A DNA stretch of 64,000 nt from Jiangella anatolica (GTDB lineage Bacteria; Actinomycetota; Actinomycetes; Jiangellales; Jiangellaceae): NCBI RefSeq assembly GCF_003236295.1, contig NZ_POTW01000015.1:37157-101156 (forward strand), in the 5' to 3' direction. This document shows positions 35,834-46,212 of the stretch, piece by piece; position 1 is the first letter of the stretch, and each line of letters starts with the position of its first letter. The notes under the pieces were generated by a model that saw nothing but the letters and a program-made list of their open reading frames with translations, was not told the origin of the DNA and made no database searches. The translations under genes and the position numbers were made by a program.

Positions 35834-36680
35834 GCATCTGCACGACCTGCTGGGCACCGCCGTCGAATCGCTCACCCCGGTCGGCGGCGGCTCCATCTGC
35901 GAGGCCCGCCGGGCCCGGCTCGGCGACGGCCGCACCGTCTTCGTCAAGACCCGGGCCGGCGCACCGCCCGGCTTCTTCCGGGCCGAGGCGCTGGGCCTGG
36001 CCAAGCTGGCGGCGGCCCGCGACGGCGTGCCGGTGCCGCGGGTGCTCGCGCACGACGAGCGCTGCCTCGTCCTGGAGTGGGTGACGACGGGCGTGCCGTC
36101 CGCCGCGGCGGCCGAGCGGTTCGGCCGGGCGCTGGCCGCGACGCACCGCCACGGCGCCGACGTGTTCGGATCGGCCGACGGGCCCGGCTGGATCGGCAGC
36201 CTCGACCTGCCGCCCGGTCCGTGGAAGTCGTGGCCGGACCTGTGGGCGTACGGGCGGCTGGAGCCGTATCTGCGCGCGGCCCGCAAGAGCGGCGCCGTCG
36301 ACAAGCGCACCGCCGCCGACGTCGAGAAGGTCATCGCCGAGCTGCCCCGGCTGGCCGGCCCGGACGAGCCGCCGGCGCTGATCCACGGCGACCTCTGGGC
36401 CGGCAACGTGCTGTGGACCGAGACCGGCGCGACCCTCGTCGACCCGGCGGCGCACGGAGGGCATCGCGAGACCGACCTGGCCATGCTCACGCTGTTCGGG
36501 CTGCCGCACCTGGACCACGTCCTCGCCGCCTACGACGAGGCCTGGCCACTGGCCGCCGGCTGGCGGGAGCGGCTGGCGCTGCACCAGCTGCACCCCGTGC
36601 TCGTCCACGCCGTCCTGTTCGGCGGCTCGTACGGCGCGCAGGCCGGCCGGCTGGCCCGGCAGGCGCTGCGCATCGCCTGA
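35814..36680 (+). CDS. Fructosamine/ribulosamine kinase family protein
   Basis: A 288-residue fructosamine-3-kinase-family enzyme, which phosphorylates sugar adducts on protein amines so that they fall off. The kinase fold shows VGGGSICEARRARLGDG, VFVKTRAGAPPGFFRAEALG, the catalytic loop LIHGDLWAGNVLW and LVDPAAHGGHRETDLAM (metal Asp). The GTG start lies within the phosphatase gene, so the two are translationally coupled. Bacterial members act mainly on ribulosamines and erythrulosamines. The metal and catalytic residues are intact. Confidence 0.87.
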   Translation: MSPVDSEHLHDLLGTAVESLTPVGGGSICEARRARLGDGRTVFVKTRAGAPPGFFRAEALGLAKLAAARDGVPVPRVLAHDERCLVLEWVTTGVPSAAAAERFGRALAATHRHGADVFGSADGPGWIGSLDLPPGPWKSWPDLWAYGRLEPYLRAARKSGAVDKRTAADVEKVIAELPRLAGPDEPPALIHGDLWAGNVLWTETGATLVDPAAHGGHRETDLAMLTLFGLPHLDHVLAAYDEAWPLAAGWRERLALHQLHPVLVHAVLFGGSYGAQAGRLARQALRIA

Positions 36681-36801
36681 CCCGGTTCGCCCCTAGTTGC
36701 ACTCCTCCTGAGGTCGGACACGCACCATCGGCAGCGTGAATGAGCTGCTGGGGCACCTCGACCCGATAGGTTCGCTGCGACCGACCGACATCGGGAGAGG
36801 C

Positions 36802-37818
36802 ATGATCACGGCCCAGCAGCTACACAAGCGATACGGCGCGAAGACCGCCGTCGATCACCTGTCGTTCGAGGTGCGTCCCGGCATGGTGACCGGCTTCCTC
36901 GGGCCCAACGGCGCGGGCAAGTCCACCACGATGCGGCTGATGCTCGACCTCGACAACGGCGGCGGCGAGACGCTGTTCGACGGACGCAAGTTCGGCACCA
37001 TCAAGCACCCGATGCGCGAGATCGGGGCGGTGCTGGAGGCGAAGGCCTTCCACCCGACCCGGACCGCGCGCAACCACCTGCGGATGCTGGCCGCCGGCAG
37101 CGGCATCCCGTTCTCGCGCGCCGACGAGGTCCTCGACTTCGTCGGCCTGGCCGAGGTGAAGAACAAGAAGCCGAAGAGCTTCTCCCTCGGCATGGCGCAG
37201 CGCCTCGGCCTGGCGCAGGCGCTGCTGGGCAACCCGCAGACGCTGATCCTCGACGAGCCGGCCAACGGGCTGGACCCGCACGGCATCCACTGGCTGCGCG
37301 ACGTGCTCAAGTCGCTGGCCCGCGAGGGCCGCACGATCTTCGTCTCCAGCCACCTGCTGTCGGAGATGTCGCTGATGGCCGACCAGCTGGTCGTCATCGG
37401 CCGCGGCCACATGATCTACAACGGCGACGTCGACGGCTTCGTCCGGCAGTTCACCCAGTCCAGCGTGCTGGTGCGCAGCCCGCAGGCGGCCCAGCTGGCC
37501 GAGGCGCTGCGCCGGGTCGACGGCGCCACCGTCACGGAGGTGGCGCAGCAGCCGGGCACGCTGCAGGTGTCGGGCATCGAGACCGCCGCCGTCGGCGAGC
37601 TGGCCTTCCAGCACAACGTCATGCTGCACGAGCTGGCCACCCAGACGGCGTCGCTGGAGGCCGCGTTCATGTCCGCCACCGGCGACTCCGAGGAGTACGT
37701 CGCGCGCGAGATCCTCGCTCCGCCCGGGACGGCCACGCCGCCGCCGGGCGGGCCGCCCGCGGCACCGCCCGTGCCACCGTCCCAGCCCGGCGACACCACC
37801 CCCGGAGGTGCCGCGTGA
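36802..37818 (+). CDS. ABC transporter ATP-binding protein
   Basis: A 338-residue ATPase of the ABC-2 exporter type. Walker A is FLGPNGAGKST (34-42), the signature is KSFSLGMAQRLGLAQ, Walker B is TLILDEPANGLDP, and the His switch is IFVSSHLLSEM. A C-terminal DUF4162-like domain is followed by a Pro/Gly-rich tail. The ATG at 36802 has GGGAGAGG directly upstream; an earlier start at 36736 is less likely. The permease gene overlaps its stop. Substrate unknown; such pairs often export lipids, peptides or antibiotics. Confidence 0.9.
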   Translation: MITAQQLHKRYGAKTAVDHLSFEVRPGMVTGFLGPNGAGKSTTMRLMLDLDNGGGETLFDGRKFGTIKHPMREIGAVLEAKAFHPTRTARNHLRMLAAGSGIPFSRADEVLDFVGLAEVKNKKPKSFSLGMAQRLGLAQALLGNPQTLILDEPANGLDPHGIHWLRDVLKSLAREGRTIFVSSHLLSEMSLMADQLVVIGRGHMIYNGDVDGFVRQFTQSSVLVRSPQAAQLAEALRRVDGATVTEVAQQPGTLQVSGIETAAVGELAFQHNVMLHELATQTASLEAAFMSATGDSEEYVAREILAPPGTATPPPGGPPAAPPVPPSQPGDTTPGGAA

Positions 37819-38594
37819 GCAGCGCCCTGCGCTTCGAGTGGGTGCGGCTGCGCACCCTGCGCTCGACCTATTGGCTGATCGGCCTCGGCCTGCTGCTGAC
37901 GGCGGCCATCGCGTTCGGCGTGGCGTTCGCCACCCGCAACGACACCGTCAACGCCGAGGACGCCGGCATCATCATCACCGGCGGCGCCGAGCTGGCGCCG
38001 TTCCTGGCGATCTTCCTCGCCATCATCGGCATCTTCGCCACCGGCCACGAGTACCGGCACGGCACCATCCAGCCGACGCTCACCGCCATCCCGCAGCGCA
38101 GCCGGCTGCTCCTGGCCAAGGTGATCATGGTGGCGGTGACCGCCGCGGTGATGGCCGTCATCTCGATGGCGATCAACATCGGGCTGGGCAGCCTGTACTG
38201 GGGCTCCGGGCCGGACCTCGCCGAGGCACCGCTGAACGAGGTGATCCCGGGCTACGTCGTCTTCGTGGTGCTGTACGCGGTGCTCGGCGTCGCGCTCGCC
38301 CAGCTGTTCCGCGGCGTGCCGTCGGCGCTGGTCATCCTGCTGGTGACGCCGCTGATCGTGGAGACGCTGATCGCCGGGCTGTCGATGTGGTCGGCGCTGG
38401 ACTTCCTGCAGCCGGCGCTGAAGTTCCTGCCGTTCAGCGCGGGTGGCCGGCTCATCGCGACCACGCCGTACGAGGCCGACGGCGGCCCGGAGTTCGACTT
38501 CTTCGACCGCTGGGCCTCCGGCGGCGTGTTCGCCGCGTTCGTGGCGATCATCCTGGCCGTCGCCTGGTACTTCTTCAAGAAGCGCGACGCCTGA
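37815..38594 (+). CDS. ABC-2 type transporter permease
   Basis: A 259-residue membrane protein with six hydrophobic segments, including YWLIGLGLLLTAAIAFGVAF, LAPFLAIFLAIIGIFATGHE, IMVAVTAAVMAVISMAINIG and a last one ending in FFKKRDA. GHEYRHGTIQPTLTAIPQRS is the characteristic cytoplasmic loop of bacterial ABC-2 permeases. Its GTG overlaps the stop of the ATPase gene (GTGA), forming a two-gene exporter. Confidence 0.9.
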   Translation: MSSALRFEWVRLRTLRSTYWLIGLGLLLTAAIAFGVAFATRNDTVNAEDAGIIITGGAELAPFLAIFLAIIGIFATGHEYRHGTIQPTLTAIPQRSRLLLAKVIMVAVTAAVMAVISMAINIGLGSLYWGSGPDLAEAPLNEVIPGYVVFVVLYAVLGVALAQLFRGVPSALVILLVTPLIVETLIAGLSMWSALDFLQPALKFLPFSAGGRLIATTPYEADGGPEFDFFDRWASGGVFAAFVAIILAVAWYFFKKRDA

Positions 38595-38603
38595 CCGTCC
38601 GGG

Positions 38604-39269
38604 TCAGGACGCGGTGAAGTCGGCGCTGAGCGTCGCCGTCACCTCGATCTGCTCCGGGCGCAGCGAGACCACGGGGCCGCCGCCGGCCAGGTCGGCGGCG
38701 GCCATCCGCGCGTAGCGGACCGGGCCGCCCCCGTCGAAGCCGGGCTGGGTGTGCGGCCGCAGGCCCGGCTCGTACAGCGCGCCGACGGCGCCGACGGTGA
38801 GGCCGAGCGCGGCGGCGTAGGTGGCCGCCCGCTCCTGGGCGTCGCGGACCGCCTCGGCCCGCACCTCGCGCTCCACGTCCTTGCGGCGCGCGTCGGTGAG
38901 CTCCCACTCGACGCCGTCGACGACCACGCCGTCGATCGTGCCGACCTCGGTGATCCAGCCGGACAGCGCGCCGAAGTCGGTGAACCGGACCGCCACGCCG
39001 GCGGCCGCGACCTGGAACGTCTCGCTGACGTCGGAGTCTCGGACGTAGCGCTGGACGGTCGAGACATACAGCTGGTCGGCCGACCACCGGCTGGCCGCGC
39101 CCGCCGTCACGTGCCGTTCGGCGTCGGCGGAGAGGCGGGCGTGCAGGTCGGCGACGAACGGGACGACGTCGGCGGACCGGCGTGCCTCGCGGGTGGCGCG
39201 CAGGTGGACGGTGCCGCGCTCGGCCGGCACGAAGCGCTGCGCCGTCCCGGCGACGGTGATGGTGACCAT
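38604..39269 (-). CDS. SIMPL (DUF541) domain protein
   Basis: A 221-residue protein recognised as SIMPL/DUF541 by ITVAGTAQRFVPAERGTVHL, the RDSDVSETFQVAAA stretch and the Arg-rich helix VRAEAVRDAQERAATYAAAL. There is no signal peptide, unlike the periplasmic members of the family, so this is the short cytoplasmic actinobacterial form. Biochemical function is unknown. It follows the VOC-like gene by 3 bases on the same strand. Confidence 0.82.
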   Translation of the reverse strand: MVTITVAGTAQRFVPAERGTVHLRATREARRSADVVPFVADLHARLSADAERHVTAGAASRWSADQLYVSTVQRYVRDSDVSETFQVAAAGVAVRFTDFGALSGWITEVGTIDGVVVDGVEWELTDARRKDVEREVRAEAVRDAQERAATYAAALGLTVGAVGALYEPGLRPHTQPGFDGGGPVRYARMAAADLAGGGPVVSLRPEQIEVTATLSADFTAS

Positions 39270-39272
39270 GGC

Positions 39273-39908
39273 TCAGACCGTGACCTCTCCGTGGCCGGTG
39301 CGGAACCGCACCGAGCGCACGCCCGGGCCGCCGTTCGGCGGCAGCCAGCGCACGTCGACATCGTCGAGCGGATGGTCCTCGGGCTCGCCCAGCCACGCGG
39401 TGACGAAGTGCGGGTCGCCGGCGATGTCGAGGCTGACCAGCTCGACGTCGTGGCCGCCCTTGGACGGGTGCTCGGCCGGGTCGGACTCCCAGTGCACGAA
39501 GAACGGCAGCTGCGGGTCGTTCATCAGGCCCATCACGCCGATCTGCCGCCACACCAGGTCGAAGCCGTCGGGCCGCAGCCGGTGGCCGCCGACGGCGGGA
39601 CGGCCCAGCCGCTCCTCGATCGGCGCGAGGTCGTCGACCGCGACCACCCAGCCGAGCCAGCCGCCACCGGCCGCGGACCGGGCCTTCACCGCCTGGCCGA
39701 ACGGGACCTTGTCGGCGGCCGGATGGTCCAGCGCCGCCACCACCTCGAGGTAGTGGCCGCCGGCCAGCGGCAGCACCCGGTTGCGGGTGCCGAACCGCGG
39801 GTGCAGGCCGCCGTCGACGAGCTCGACGCCGAGCTCACCGGCCAGCCGCTCCGCCGTGGCGTCGAGTCCCTCCGGACCGGCTGCGTACGAGACGTGATCG
39901 AGACGCAT
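39273..39908 (-). CDS. VOC family (glyoxalase-like) protein
   Basis: A 211-residue glyoxalase-like-domain protein: RLDHVSYAAGPEGLDATAER opens the first module, with PRFGTRNRVLPLAGGHYLEVV, and the second includes DLVWRQIGVMGL and PFFVHWESD. Such proteins use a paired beta-alpha-beta-beta-beta fold and often a metal, but the reaction here is unknown. It is co-transcribed with the SIMPL gene. Confidence 0.8.
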   Translation of the reverse strand: MRLDHVSYAAGPEGLDATAERLAGELGVELVDGGLHPRFGTRNRVLPLAGGHYLEVVAALDHPAADKVPFGQAVKARSAAGGGWLGWVVAVDDLAPIEERLGRPAVGGHRLRPDGFDLVWRQIGVMGLMNDPQLPFFVHWESDPAEHPSKGGHDVELVSLDIAGDPHFVTAWLGEPEDHPLDDVDVRWLPPNGGPGVRSVRFRTGHGEVTV

Positions 39909-40089
39909 TCGTGCATCGTGGCAGGCTCCGGACCGGTTTGGCGAACCGGCAGCGCCGGCCGGGCGGCCGGGGTGCGTTAACGTTGATCACTGCGAATCGG
40001 GAAGATCGGTACGAACGGTCACCCGCACCGGTAGAAATGATCATGCACCATCTGTGGCATCGATCCAGCAACCCTGGAGGCGACTGCGC

Positions 40090-40365
40090 GTGAGCATCGA
40101 GATCACCAGGACCGCCCGCAGCTATGCCGCCTACCTGGACGGGATCCGGGTCGGCGAACTCACCTACGCCCGCCGCGACGACGAGATCGTGGCGCTGCAC
40201 ACCGTCGTCGAGGAGGCAGCCGAGGGCAAGGGGGTCGGCGGCGCGCTGGCCCGGGCCCTGCTCGACGACGCCCGCGAAGGCGACCTGAAGGTCGTTCCGC
40301 AGTGTCCGTTCGTGGCAGGCTTCCTCGACAAGCACCCGGAGTACGCCGACCTGCGCGCCGGCTAG
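40090..40365 (+). CDS. Small GNAT-fold N-acetyltransferase (YjdJ-like)
   Basis: A 91-residue protein of the short GNAT family (Gtn-like/YjdJ). It has LHTVVEEAAEGKGVGGALAR, the acetyl-CoA-binding loop, and VVPQCPFVAGFLDKHPEY, the family's C-terminal signature. GGAGG lies nine bases before the GTG. The next gene's GTG overlaps its TAG. It probably acetylates a small molecule or protein amine; the target is unknown. Confidence 0.85.
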   Translation: MSIEITRTARSYAAYLDGIRVGELTYARRDDEIVALHTVVEEAAEGKGVGGALARALLDDAREGDLKVVPQCPFVAGFLDKHPEYADLRAG

Positions 40366-41285
40366 TGGCCCCGGTCGATCCGCGCCGCCTGGCCCGGTGG
40401 TGCGTGGAGCACCTGGGCAGCCCGCCGTCGGACGAGATCTTCCGTTCCGGCCACCTCTCCACGGTCGTCGGGCTCCGGCTCGCCGACGACCGCGAGGTGG
40501 TGGTCAAGATCCGCCCGGACTCCGCGCGGATCGCGGGGTGCGTCGAGGTCCAGCGCCGCCTGTTCCAGGCCGGTTATCCGTGCCCCCAGCCGCTCACGGG
40601 CGCCGTCCCCTTCGGCGAGGATGTCGCGACCGCGGAGGCCTACGTCCCCGGCGGAGCCGTGCTCCCGAGCGCGGGCCGGGCGGCCGAGGCCTTCGCCGAG
40701 GCGTTCGCGCGGCTGGTCGGGCTGGCCCCGCGGCCGGGCGAGGTGTTCACGCTCGACCCGCCGCCGTCGTGGGCGGCGTGGAGACACACCGAGGACGGGC
40801 CGTGGCCCCGCCCGGAAGGCGCCGAGATCGACCTCAATGAGGTGGCCGGTCCGGAGTGGACCGACGACGCCGGACGCCGTGCTCGTGACCGGCTGCTGCG
40901 AGGCGGCGAGTCCGAGGCCGTGATCGGCCACTGCGACTGGCTCGCCGGCAACCTGCGCTGGAGCGGGGACGCGCTGCTGGTGGTGCACGACTGGGACAGC
41001 ATGGTCGTCGACGACGAAGCCGTCCTGGCCGGCTTCGCCGCCGCGCTGTACTCGACCGTCGAGCCGGATCGGCTGGCCACCGTCGAGGACACCGAGCGGT
41101 TCCTGATCGCCTACGGCCACGCGCGTGGCCGGGAGCTCAGCGCCGACGAGCTCGAACGGTCGTGGGCGGCCGGCGTCTGGACCAGGGCCTACGACGCCAA
41201 GGACCAGCACGCGGCCGGGCAGCCCGTCACCGCGCTGTCGGAGCAGGAGGCCCGTGAGCGCCTCCGTCGTGCCGGCGCCGGCTAG
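40365..41285 (+). CDS. Aminoglycoside-phosphotransferase-like kinase
   Basis: A 306-residue APH-fold protein: [20 protein letters not shown] (ATP Lys and pairing Glu), the catalytic loop [15 protein letters not shown] and [20 protein letters not shown] (metal Asp). The GTG start shares its G with the preceding TAG. The family includes small-molecule kinases for choline, homoserine and aminoglycosides; the substrate cannot be told here. The catalytic residues are present, with HCDW in place of the common HGD. It converges with thiE, the stop codons overlapping. Confidence 0.82.
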   Translation: MAPVDPRRLARWCVEHLGSPPSDEIFRSGHLSTVVGLRLADDREVVVKIRPDSARIAGCVEVQRRLFQAGYPCPQPLTGAVPFGEDVATAEAYVPGGAVLPSAGRAAEAFAEAFARLVGLAPRPGEVFTLDPPPSWAAWRHTEDGPWPRPEGAEIDLNEVAGPEWTDDAGRRARDRLLRGGESEAVIGHCDWLAGNLRWSGDALLVVHDWDSMVVDDEAVLAGFAAALYSTVEPDRLATVEDTERFLIAYGHARGRELSADELERSWAAGVWTRAYDAKDQHAAGQPVTALSEQEARERLRRAGAG

Positions 41286-41926
41286 TCCCCCAGTGCCGCC
41301 CGCAGCCTGCGGGCGGCGGCCGCCGGGTCGTCCGCGTCGGTGATGGCCCGGACGACGACCACCCGGCGGGCCCCCGCGTCGACCACCTCGGCGACGCTGC
41401 GCTCGTCGATCCCGCCGATGGCGAACCACGGCGTGGCCGGCTCGGTCGTCGCGACGGCCCGGACGGTGTCGACGCCGACCGCGGGCCGGCCCTGCTTGGT
41501 CGGCGTCGGCCAGACCGGGCCGACGCAGAAGTAGTCGACGTCGGGGTCGGCCTCGGCCACCGCGGCCTGTTCGACGGAATGCGTCGAGCGACCGAGCAGC
41601 ACGTCCGGGCCGAGCAGCCGGCGGCTCGCCTCGACCGGCAGGTCCTCCTGGCCGGTGTGCAGGATCGCCGCGCCGGCCAGCTCGGCGAGGTCGGCCCGGT
41701 CGTTGACGGCGACCAGCGCGCCGTGCTCAGCGGCGACCCGGGCCACGAGTGGCTGCAGCTCCAGCTCGGTGCGCGCGTCCAGCGTCTTGTCGCGCAACTG
41801 GACGATGTCGACGCCGCCGGACAGCGCCGCGTGCAGGAACCGCTCCAAGTCGCCGCGGTCGCGCCGGGCGTCGGTGCACAGGTACAGCCGGGCCTCGGCC
41901 AGCCGCCGTCTCGGGTCGGAGGTCAC
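41282..41926 (-). CDS. thiE: Thiamine-phosphate synthase
   Basis: A 214-residue TIM-barrel enzyme that joins the hydroxymethylpyrimidine and thiazole moieties to thiamine phosphate. Family motifs are visible: [67 protein letters not shown] and [15 protein letters not shown]. It is divergent from thiOSG with the TPP riboswitch between them, but the riboswitch reads towards thiO, so thiE has its own control. Confidence 0.93.
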   Translation of the reverse strand: MTSDPRRRLAEARLYLCTDARRDRGDLERFLHAALSGGVDIVQLRDKTLDARTELELQPLVARVAAEHGALVAVNDRADLAELAGAAILHTGQEDLPVEASRRLLGPDVLLGRSTHSVEQAAVAEADPDVDYFCVGPVWPTPTKQGRPAVGVDTVRAVATTEPATPWFAIGGIDERSVAEVVDAGARRVVVVRAITDADDPAAAARRLRAALGD

Positions 41927-41959
41927 AGCCGGAGTCTGTCATGGGCGAGGTACGGTGGA

Positions 41960-42044
41960 AGGGCACGGGAGCCCTGGCGGCAGGGCTGAGAGGGCCAGCG
42001 GGCCGACCGTCGAACCTGAACTGGGTCATGCCAGCGGAGGGAGC
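41960..42044 (+). ncRNA. TPP riboswitch (thi box)
   Basis: The element contains the conserved core: ggcagggCTGAGAgggcc (CTGAGA at 41986-41991), then GAACCTGA at 42012-42019, and GGGTCATGCCAGCGGAGGGA at the 3' end. The closing strand GGAGGGAG (42037-42043) is also the only ribosome binding site for the thiO GTG at 42048, so thiamine diphosphate binding should hide it and block translation of thiO and the coupled thiS. Confidence 0.93.
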
Positions 42045-42047
42045 ATC

Positions 42048-43183
42048 GTGAGTGTGGACGTGGCCGTCGTCGGCTGCGGCATCATCGGCGCCGCCGTCGC
42101 CTGGCGGCTGTCGCAGCTGGGCCTGACGGTCGCGGCGTTCGACCCCGCGCCCGGCGACGGTGCCACGCACGCGGCGGCAGGCATGCTGGCCGACGTCACC
42201 GAGGCCGAGTTCGGCGAGGACCACCTGACGGCGCTCAACGTCGCGTCGGCGCGGGAGTGGCCGGCGTTCGCCGCCGAGCTGTCGTCCGCCGCGGGCGGCG
42301 CCGACCTGGCCTTCCGGCGCACCGGCACGCTCACCGTCGCCTACGACTCCGGCGACCGCCAGCAGCTGCGCCGGCTGCTGACGCTGCGCCGCGGCCTCGG
42401 GCTGCCGGTCGAGGAGGTCTCCGTCGACGAGGCACGACGGCTGGAGCCGCTGCTCGGCCCCCGGCTCGCCGGCGCCACGTGGACACCGGACGAGCACCAG
42501 GTGGACCCGCGCCGGGTGCACGCGGCGCTGCTGAAGGTGCTGGCCGGCCGTGGGGTGGCGGTCGTGCGCCGGCGGGTCGCGGAGCTGAGCCGGTCGCCGT
42601 CGGGGACCGTCGACGGGGTGCTCGACGCAGCGGGCGAGCGGCACCCGGCCGGGTCCGTCGTGCTGGCCGCGGGCTGGGCCAGCCGCGAGCTGGCCGGCGT
42701 GCCGACGCGGCCGGTCAAGGGGCAGTTGCTGCGACTGGACGCGTCGGCGCAGCCGGGGTTCGCGCTGGGCCGGGTGGTCCGCGGCTTCGTCCAGTCGCGC
42801 GCCGTCTACCTGGTGCCGCGGCAGGACGGCGAGGTCGTCGTCGGCGCGACCAGCGAGGAGCAGCCCGACGACCGGCAGGTGACGGCCGGCGGGGCGTACG
42901 CGATCCTGCGCGACGCCCGCGCGCTGATCCCCGGCATCGACGAGCTGCCGCTGGCCGAGCTGACCGCGCGAGCCCGGCCGGGCAGCCCCGACAACGTGCC
43001 GATGATCGGCGAATCCGGCATTCCGGGCCTGCTGCTGGCGACCGGTCACCACCGCAACGGCATCCTGCTCGCGCCGCTCACCGCGTCGGCCCTCGCCGCT
43101 CGATACCGTGCGGGAACGGCCCCGGAGTGGGCCGCGGCCGCGGACCCACGACGGTTCGCCGCGACCTTCACGGGAGGACCCAG

Positions 43184-43187
<4 letters not shown>
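42048..43187 (+). CDS. thiO: Glycine oxidase ThiO
   Basis: A 379-residue FAD enzyme oxidising glycine to the imine needed for thiazole synthesis. It has the dinucleotide motif VAVVGCGIIGAAVAWRL at the N-terminus, GATHAAAGMLADVTE, DEHQVDPRRVHAALL, RPVKGQLLRL, and the C-terminal GHHRNGILLAPLTA. The start is a GTG directly after the riboswitch. It overlaps thiS by 4 bases (ATGA). Confidence 0.92.
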
Positions 43188-44195
<1,008 letters not shown>

Positions 44196-44256
44196 CCGTC
44201 CCGGGTGTCGACGTCCGACTGTCGCCGGATGATCGTTCCTGGCACGATTCGTCCTC

Positions 44257-44847
44257 ATGGGTCTGATCGACGTCCTTCTGCTCGACCTCGACGGCGTGGT
44301 GCGCCACTACGATCCGGCGGCGGCGGAGGCGATCGAGAAGGGCTCCGGGCTGCCGCCGGGCCGGCTGCTCGAGACGGCGTTCGAGCCGCGGCTGCTGCAG
44401 TCCGTCGTCACGGGCGCCATCACCCGGGCGCAGTGGGTGGACCGCGTCGCCGAGACCGTCGGGCCGGTCGCCGCCACCGCCTGGGCGACGCAGCGCCCGT
44501 CCGTCGACCGCGCGGTGCTCGCGACGGTGCGGCGGCTGCGGACCGCCGGGATCCGGGTGGGCCTGCTCACCAACGGCACCGACCGCACCGCGGCGGAACT
44601 GGCCGAGCTGCGCATCGCCGGCGACTTCGACGTCGTGTTCAACTCGGCCGAGATCGGCGTCGCGAAGCCGGACCTGCGGGTGTTCATGCACGTGCTGCGG
44701 ATGCTGGACGTGCCGCGCTCGTCGGTGCTGTTCCTCGACGACGCCGCGGCGAACGTCCGCGGCGCGTCGGCGATGGGCATGCGGGCGCACCTGTTCACGT
44801 CGGCGAGCGATCTCACCGACGCTTGCAAGACCTACCGGCTGCTCTGA
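44257..44847 (+). CDS. HAD family hydrolase
   Basis: A 196-residue HAD-IA phosphatase: LLLDLDGVVRHYDP (nucleophile Asp10, Asp12), VGLLTNGTDRTAAEL (motif 2 Thr), AEIGVAKPDLRVFMHVLRML (motif 3 Lys) and VLFLDDAAANVRGASAMGMR (motif 4 Asp pair). A small helical cap fits between motifs 1 and 2. All catalytic residues are present; the substrate is unknown. It stands just after thiG on the same strand (61-base gap). Confidence 0.88.
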   Translation: MGLIDVLLLDLDGVVRHYDPAAAEAIEKGSGLPPGRLLETAFEPRLLQSVVTGAITRAQWVDRVAETVGPVAATAWATQRPSVDRAVLATVRRLRTAGIRVGLLTNGTDRTAAELAELRIAGDFDVVFNSAEIGVAKPDLRVFMHVLRMLDVPRSSVLFLDDAAANVRGASAMGMRAHLFTSASDLTDACKTYRLL

Positions 44848-44921
44848 CCGGATCGCGCGCAGCGGTTCGCCGGTGTTCTGTCGGCGGTGTCCGCTACGGT
44901 CGGTCCCACGAGGTGAGGCCG

Positions 44922-45443
44922 ATGACCGACGCCGCCGACTCGGTGGTCCCGCTGGAGCGCGTCGTGCCGCCGGAGCGGGCGGGCGAGAAGGACGCGCTGG
45001 TGCTGCGGCTGGACTTCCTCCGCGAGACCGTCGTCAACAAGGTGGCCGGGCTGACGACGGAGCAGGCCACCACGGCTTCCGTCCCGCCCAGCGCGCTCAC
45101 CCCGGCCGGCATCGTCCGCCACCTCATGTGCGTCGAGCGATGGTGGTTCGCGCTGGACTTCGCCGCGCTGCCGGACGTGCCGGAGCCATGGGGCGAGCAC
45201 GACGCCGGCGGCTTCGAGCTGGTGCCCGGCGAGACGCTGGCCTCCGTCGTCCGGTCCTACCTGGCCGAGTGCGCCCGCTCCAACGAGATCATCGCCGCGC
45301 ACTCTCTCGACGAGGTGGCCCGCGGCGAGGGCATGGAGTTCGACCTGCGCCACGCCGTCATCCACCTCATCGAGGAGACCGGGCGGCACTGCGGCCACCT
45401 CGACCTGCTGCGCGAGGCCATCGACGGCGCCGCCGGCGATTGA
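44922..45443 (+). CDS. DinB family (DUF664) protein
   Basis: A 173-residue four-helix DinB/YfiT-fold protein: LRLDFLRETVVNKVAGLTTE, TPAGIVRHLMCVERWWFALD and HLIEETGRHCGHLDLLREAI, whose His residues form the usual metal site of the family. Actinobacterial DUF664 proteins may be thiol-dependent transferases working with mycothiol, but this is not shown for the present one. The ATG follows GAGGTGAGG. Confidence 0.86.
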   Translation: MTDAADSVVPLERVVPPERAGEKDALVLRLDFLRETVVNKVAGLTTEQATTASVPPSALTPAGIVRHLMCVERWWFALDFAALPDVPEPWGEHDAGGFELVPGETLASVVRSYLAECARSNEIIAAHSLDEVARGEGMEFDLRHAVIHLIEETGRHCGHLDLLREAIDGAAGD

Positions 45444-45446
45444 CCG

Positions 45447-46184
45447 TCAGCCGGTGAGCCTCAGCCGGATGCGCCGGAAGCCGCGGCCCTTGTTCTCGAC
45501 CTTCGCGACCTCGATCCGCCCGATCTGCTTCGTCGAGGCCACGTGGGTGCCGCCGTCGGCCTGCAGGTCCAGGCCGCGGATGTCGACCAGCCGGATGTCC
45601 TCGAGGTCCGGCGGCAGCAGGTCGGTCGCGGTCTTGACGATCGGGCCGAGCGCGTACGCCTCGGCCCGCGGCAGCACCCGGACGTCGATGACGCGGTCGG
45701 CGGCGATCTCGGCGTTGAGCTTCTCCGTCAGATCGTCCTTGAACCCGGACGGGACCTCGGCGAGGTCGAAGTCCAGCCGGGCGACGCCGGGCTCCATGTT
45801 GCCGCCGGTCACCGGGACGCCGAAGTCGCGGGCCATCACGCCGCAGAGCACGTGCAGCCCGGAGTGGGTGCGCATCAGCAGGCCGCGCCGCTCGTCGTCG
45901 AGGGCGCCGCGGACCTGCGTACCGACGGGCGGCAGCGGGTCGTCCGGGTCCGGCACCAGCCACAGGTCGTCGCGCGGCCGGACGCCGACGATGCGGGTGG
46001 TGACGCCGCCCCAGAGCAGGACGCCGTGGTCCGGCGGCTGGCCGCCGCCGCCCGGATAGAACGCGGACCGGTCCAGGACCAGGCCCTCCTCCGGGTCGGA
46101 CGCGAGCACCGTGCAGTCCCAGGTCCGCAGCGACTGGTCGTCGAGCTCGAGGCGATGCGTTCGCCCGTGATGGTCGTGTCGCAC
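45447..46184 (-). CDS. Alanyl-tRNA editing (AlaX-like) protein
   Basis: A 245-residue stand-alone editing domain related to AlaRS, expected to hydrolyse Ser-tRNA(Ala) or Gly-tRNA(Ala). RSAFYPGGGGQPPDHGVLLW is the AlaX N-terminal pattern, RTHSGLHVLCGVM gives the HxxxH zinc pair, and LQADGGTHVASTKQIGRIEV the second zinc site. It is last in a possible run with the GlxA-like regulator and the semialdehyde dehydrogenase (28-base gap). The start is a GTG. Confidence 0.88.
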   Translation of the reverse strand: MRHDHHGRTHRLELDDQSLRTWDCTVLASDPEEGLVLDRSAFYPGGGGQPPDHGVLLWGGVTTRIVGVRPRDDLWLVPDPDDPLPPVGTQVRGALDDERRGLLMRTHSGLHVLCGVMARDFGVPVTGGNMEPGVARLDFDLAEVPSGFKDDLTEKLNAEIAADRVIDVRVLPRAEAYALGPIVKTATDLLPPDLEDIRLVDIRGLDLQADGGTHVASTKQIGRIEVAKVENKGRGFRRIRLRLTG

Positions 46185-46212
46185 CTACGCGACCGTACTC
46201 GCGGCTCGGACG

